Assembly: GCA_021838765.1 (NCBI GenBank)
Contig: JAKCCY010000166.1
Location: 1 to 5,264, forward strand
DNA from: Nitrospirota bacterium
Lineage (GTDB): Bacteria > Nitrospirota_A > Leptospirillia > Leptospirillales > Leptospirillaceae
Reading direction: 5' to 3'
Length of the DNA stretch: 5,264 nucleotides
The notes below the pieces were generated by a model. The model had not been told where the DNA came from, did not search any database, and saw nothing but the letters and a program-made list of their open reading frames with translations. Both the position numbers and the translations under genes were made by a program. This document shows positions 4,478-5,264 of this stretch, piece by piece; the stretch's first letter is position 1, and the number at the start of each line of letters is the position of its first letter.

Positions 4478-5086
4478 GAGATGAGAGAAGGAAGTTCAGG
4501 AGAAATCGGAAGGCTGGAGCATGGAGGCTCCCCCCCCTGGAGAAGGAGAACGGGAAAGAGAGCGGGAATATGAGCCGGAGCGGGGAGGGATGGAAATGTG
4601 AGCAAATCGCCCTTCTCCGTCCTCTCCCTTCATTGCGCCGCCCGCTTGTGACGCCGAAAATCTAGGGGGGGCCCGTGCGCCTCGCTGGCCCTTCGGCCCC
4701 GGCTATAATCGTCCGGTCGAGGACTCCGGACGGGCGGTATCGGTACCATTAGAACTGTCTTGACCTCATCAGGCCTCCTCTAATTTGTTGGTGATCCTAT
4801 AAGGAAGGACCTTCGCATACTACCCATCATCTTCCCGGGAGTTCTCATGACTTGAGAGAATTACTCTGATGTGATCATAGAGTGTCTAATTCAATGAGGT
4901 TAATCTTGTCTGGCCATGTATAAATCGTCGGATTTGAACCTCGTAGCTATTCAGAGGTTATGAGTTTACCGACATACTTAGGGCTTGTAATACAATAAAG
5001 TTATCTCTTTCGTGATTTTGAGAGTTTTCATAAAACACAATCTCACATTACTGAACACATCGCCCGCCCGATGATACAATCGGACC
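4478..5086. other. Non-coding stretch between the antitoxin gene and the ISAzo13-like transposase
   Basis: About 600 bases with no supported gene. Three compositional blocks are visible: a purine-rich block (4478-4600) with an eight-C run at 4530-4537; a GC-rich block (4630-4740) with a seven-G run at 4665-4671, a GGCC-CTTC-GGCC hairpin and a 6-bp dyad at 4711-4731; and an AT-richer block (4750-5060). The change of composition suggests a patchwork of inserted fragments. The ISAzo13-like element's left end should lie in the last part but cannot be placed without its right end. Confidence 0.5.
4711..4731. repeat. Inverted repeat GTCCGG/CCGGAC in the GC-rich block
   Basis: GTCCGG (4711-4716) and CCGGAC (4726-4731) form a 6-bp perfect dyad with a 9-base centre, just after an isolated TATAAT (4704-4709). 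No T-tract follows. It may be a hairpin or a binding site; no function can be assigned. Confidence 0.35.
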
Positions 5087-5264
5087 ATGAAGATGACAGA
5101 GGGCCAAAGACAGGAGATTCGATCGCGCTACGAAGCGTCCGCTGGACGCTGAACGAGCGCATGCACCGGTTGTGGGCGGCGACGGAAGCCAAGGTTCTGG
5201 GTCATGGAGGCGTGACCGCCCTGTCGGAGATCACGGGACTCTCCCGTATCGTGATCCAACGAGG
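5087..5264 (+). pseudogene. ISAzo13-family transposase, N-terminal part, with an apparent frameshift and cut by the window edge
   Basis: Two frames together read like the start of an ISAzo13-type DDE transposase. From the ATG at 5087 come MKMTEGQRQEIRSRYEASAGR and then a TGA (5150-5152). The next frame, open from 5071 to the window end, continues LNERMHRLWAATEAKVLG, HGGVTALSEITGLSRIVIQR. The family pattern is IR.(R/K)(Y/F)E......L(N/D)ER..RLWAA.EA..LG.GG..A....TG.SR..I.RG. With a one-base overlap at 5149 the spacing between the IR and LNER blocks is exactly the family spacing, so a single C appears to have been lost (CGC CTG became CGCTG). No slippery heptamer is visible, so a mutation is likelier than programmed frameshifting. 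Alternatives are translation from 5071 or 5161. The catalytic domain lies beyond the window. Confidence 0.72.

Noticed and set aside
4704..4709. TATAAT hexamer as a promoter
   Set aside because: The bases 15-19 upstream are GC-rich with no -35 resemblance, and no gene follows for over 350 bases.
1..5264. CRISPR arrays, rRNA genes, riboswitches, phage structural genes
   Set aside because: Both strands were read for regular spaced repeats and for conserved RNA motifs; none was found apart from the tRNA-like traces listed.

Overview
This window looks like accessory or island DNA from a Gram-negative bacterium with an exosortase/PEP-CTERM surface system. The sequence shows a PEP-CTERM protein behind a sigma-54-type promoter, a complete IS256-family insertion sequence, a type II toxin-antitoxin pair, the start of an ISAzo13-like transposase and a degenerate tRNA 3' half. 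Moderate GC and a load of IS elements and tRNA relics would fit an environmental or acidophilic bacterium such as Leptospirillum (Nitrospirota). That placement is a guess; nothing here fixes the taxon.

Layout. Bases 1-84 hold the last 27 codons of an unidentified gene. Bases 85-628 are a long leader region with a TGTCA/TGACA half-site cluster (384-407), a strong -24/-12 promoter match (528-544) and a hairpin at the predicted transcript 5' end (556-573). The PEP-CTERM gene follows (629-1621) and ends at a textbook intrinsic terminator (1644-1678). Bases 1679-2297 carry no convincing gene, but they contain a degenerate tRNA-Leu(UAA)-like 3' half on the minus strand (2189-2248). The IS256 element occupies exactly 2298-3685 with 27-bp imperfect inverted repeats, flanked by a perfect 8-bp direct repeat; its transposase is on the minus strand and appears intact. 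The DNA around the IS holds imperfect repeats that may be ends of an older element. A HigB/Gp49-type toxin (3864-4193) and a HTH antitoxin (4190-4477) overlap by ATGA and share a promoter with an operator-like inverted repeat. Bases 4478-5086 have no gene I can support. From 5087 to the window end lies the N-terminal part of an ISAzo13-like transposase with an apparent one-base deletion.

How it fits together. The PEP-CTERM gene is a monocistronic, separately regulated envelope or matrix protein whose sorting enzyme must lie elsewhere. The rest is a mobile-element landing zone stabilised by, or merely carrying, a toxin-antitoxin module. I did not find a clearly new multi-gene system. The most informative points are the sigma-54 control region of the PEP-CTERM gene, the nucleotide-exact IS boundaries with a hybrid flank/IS promoter, the probably leaderless toxin-antitoxin operon, and the tRNA relics.
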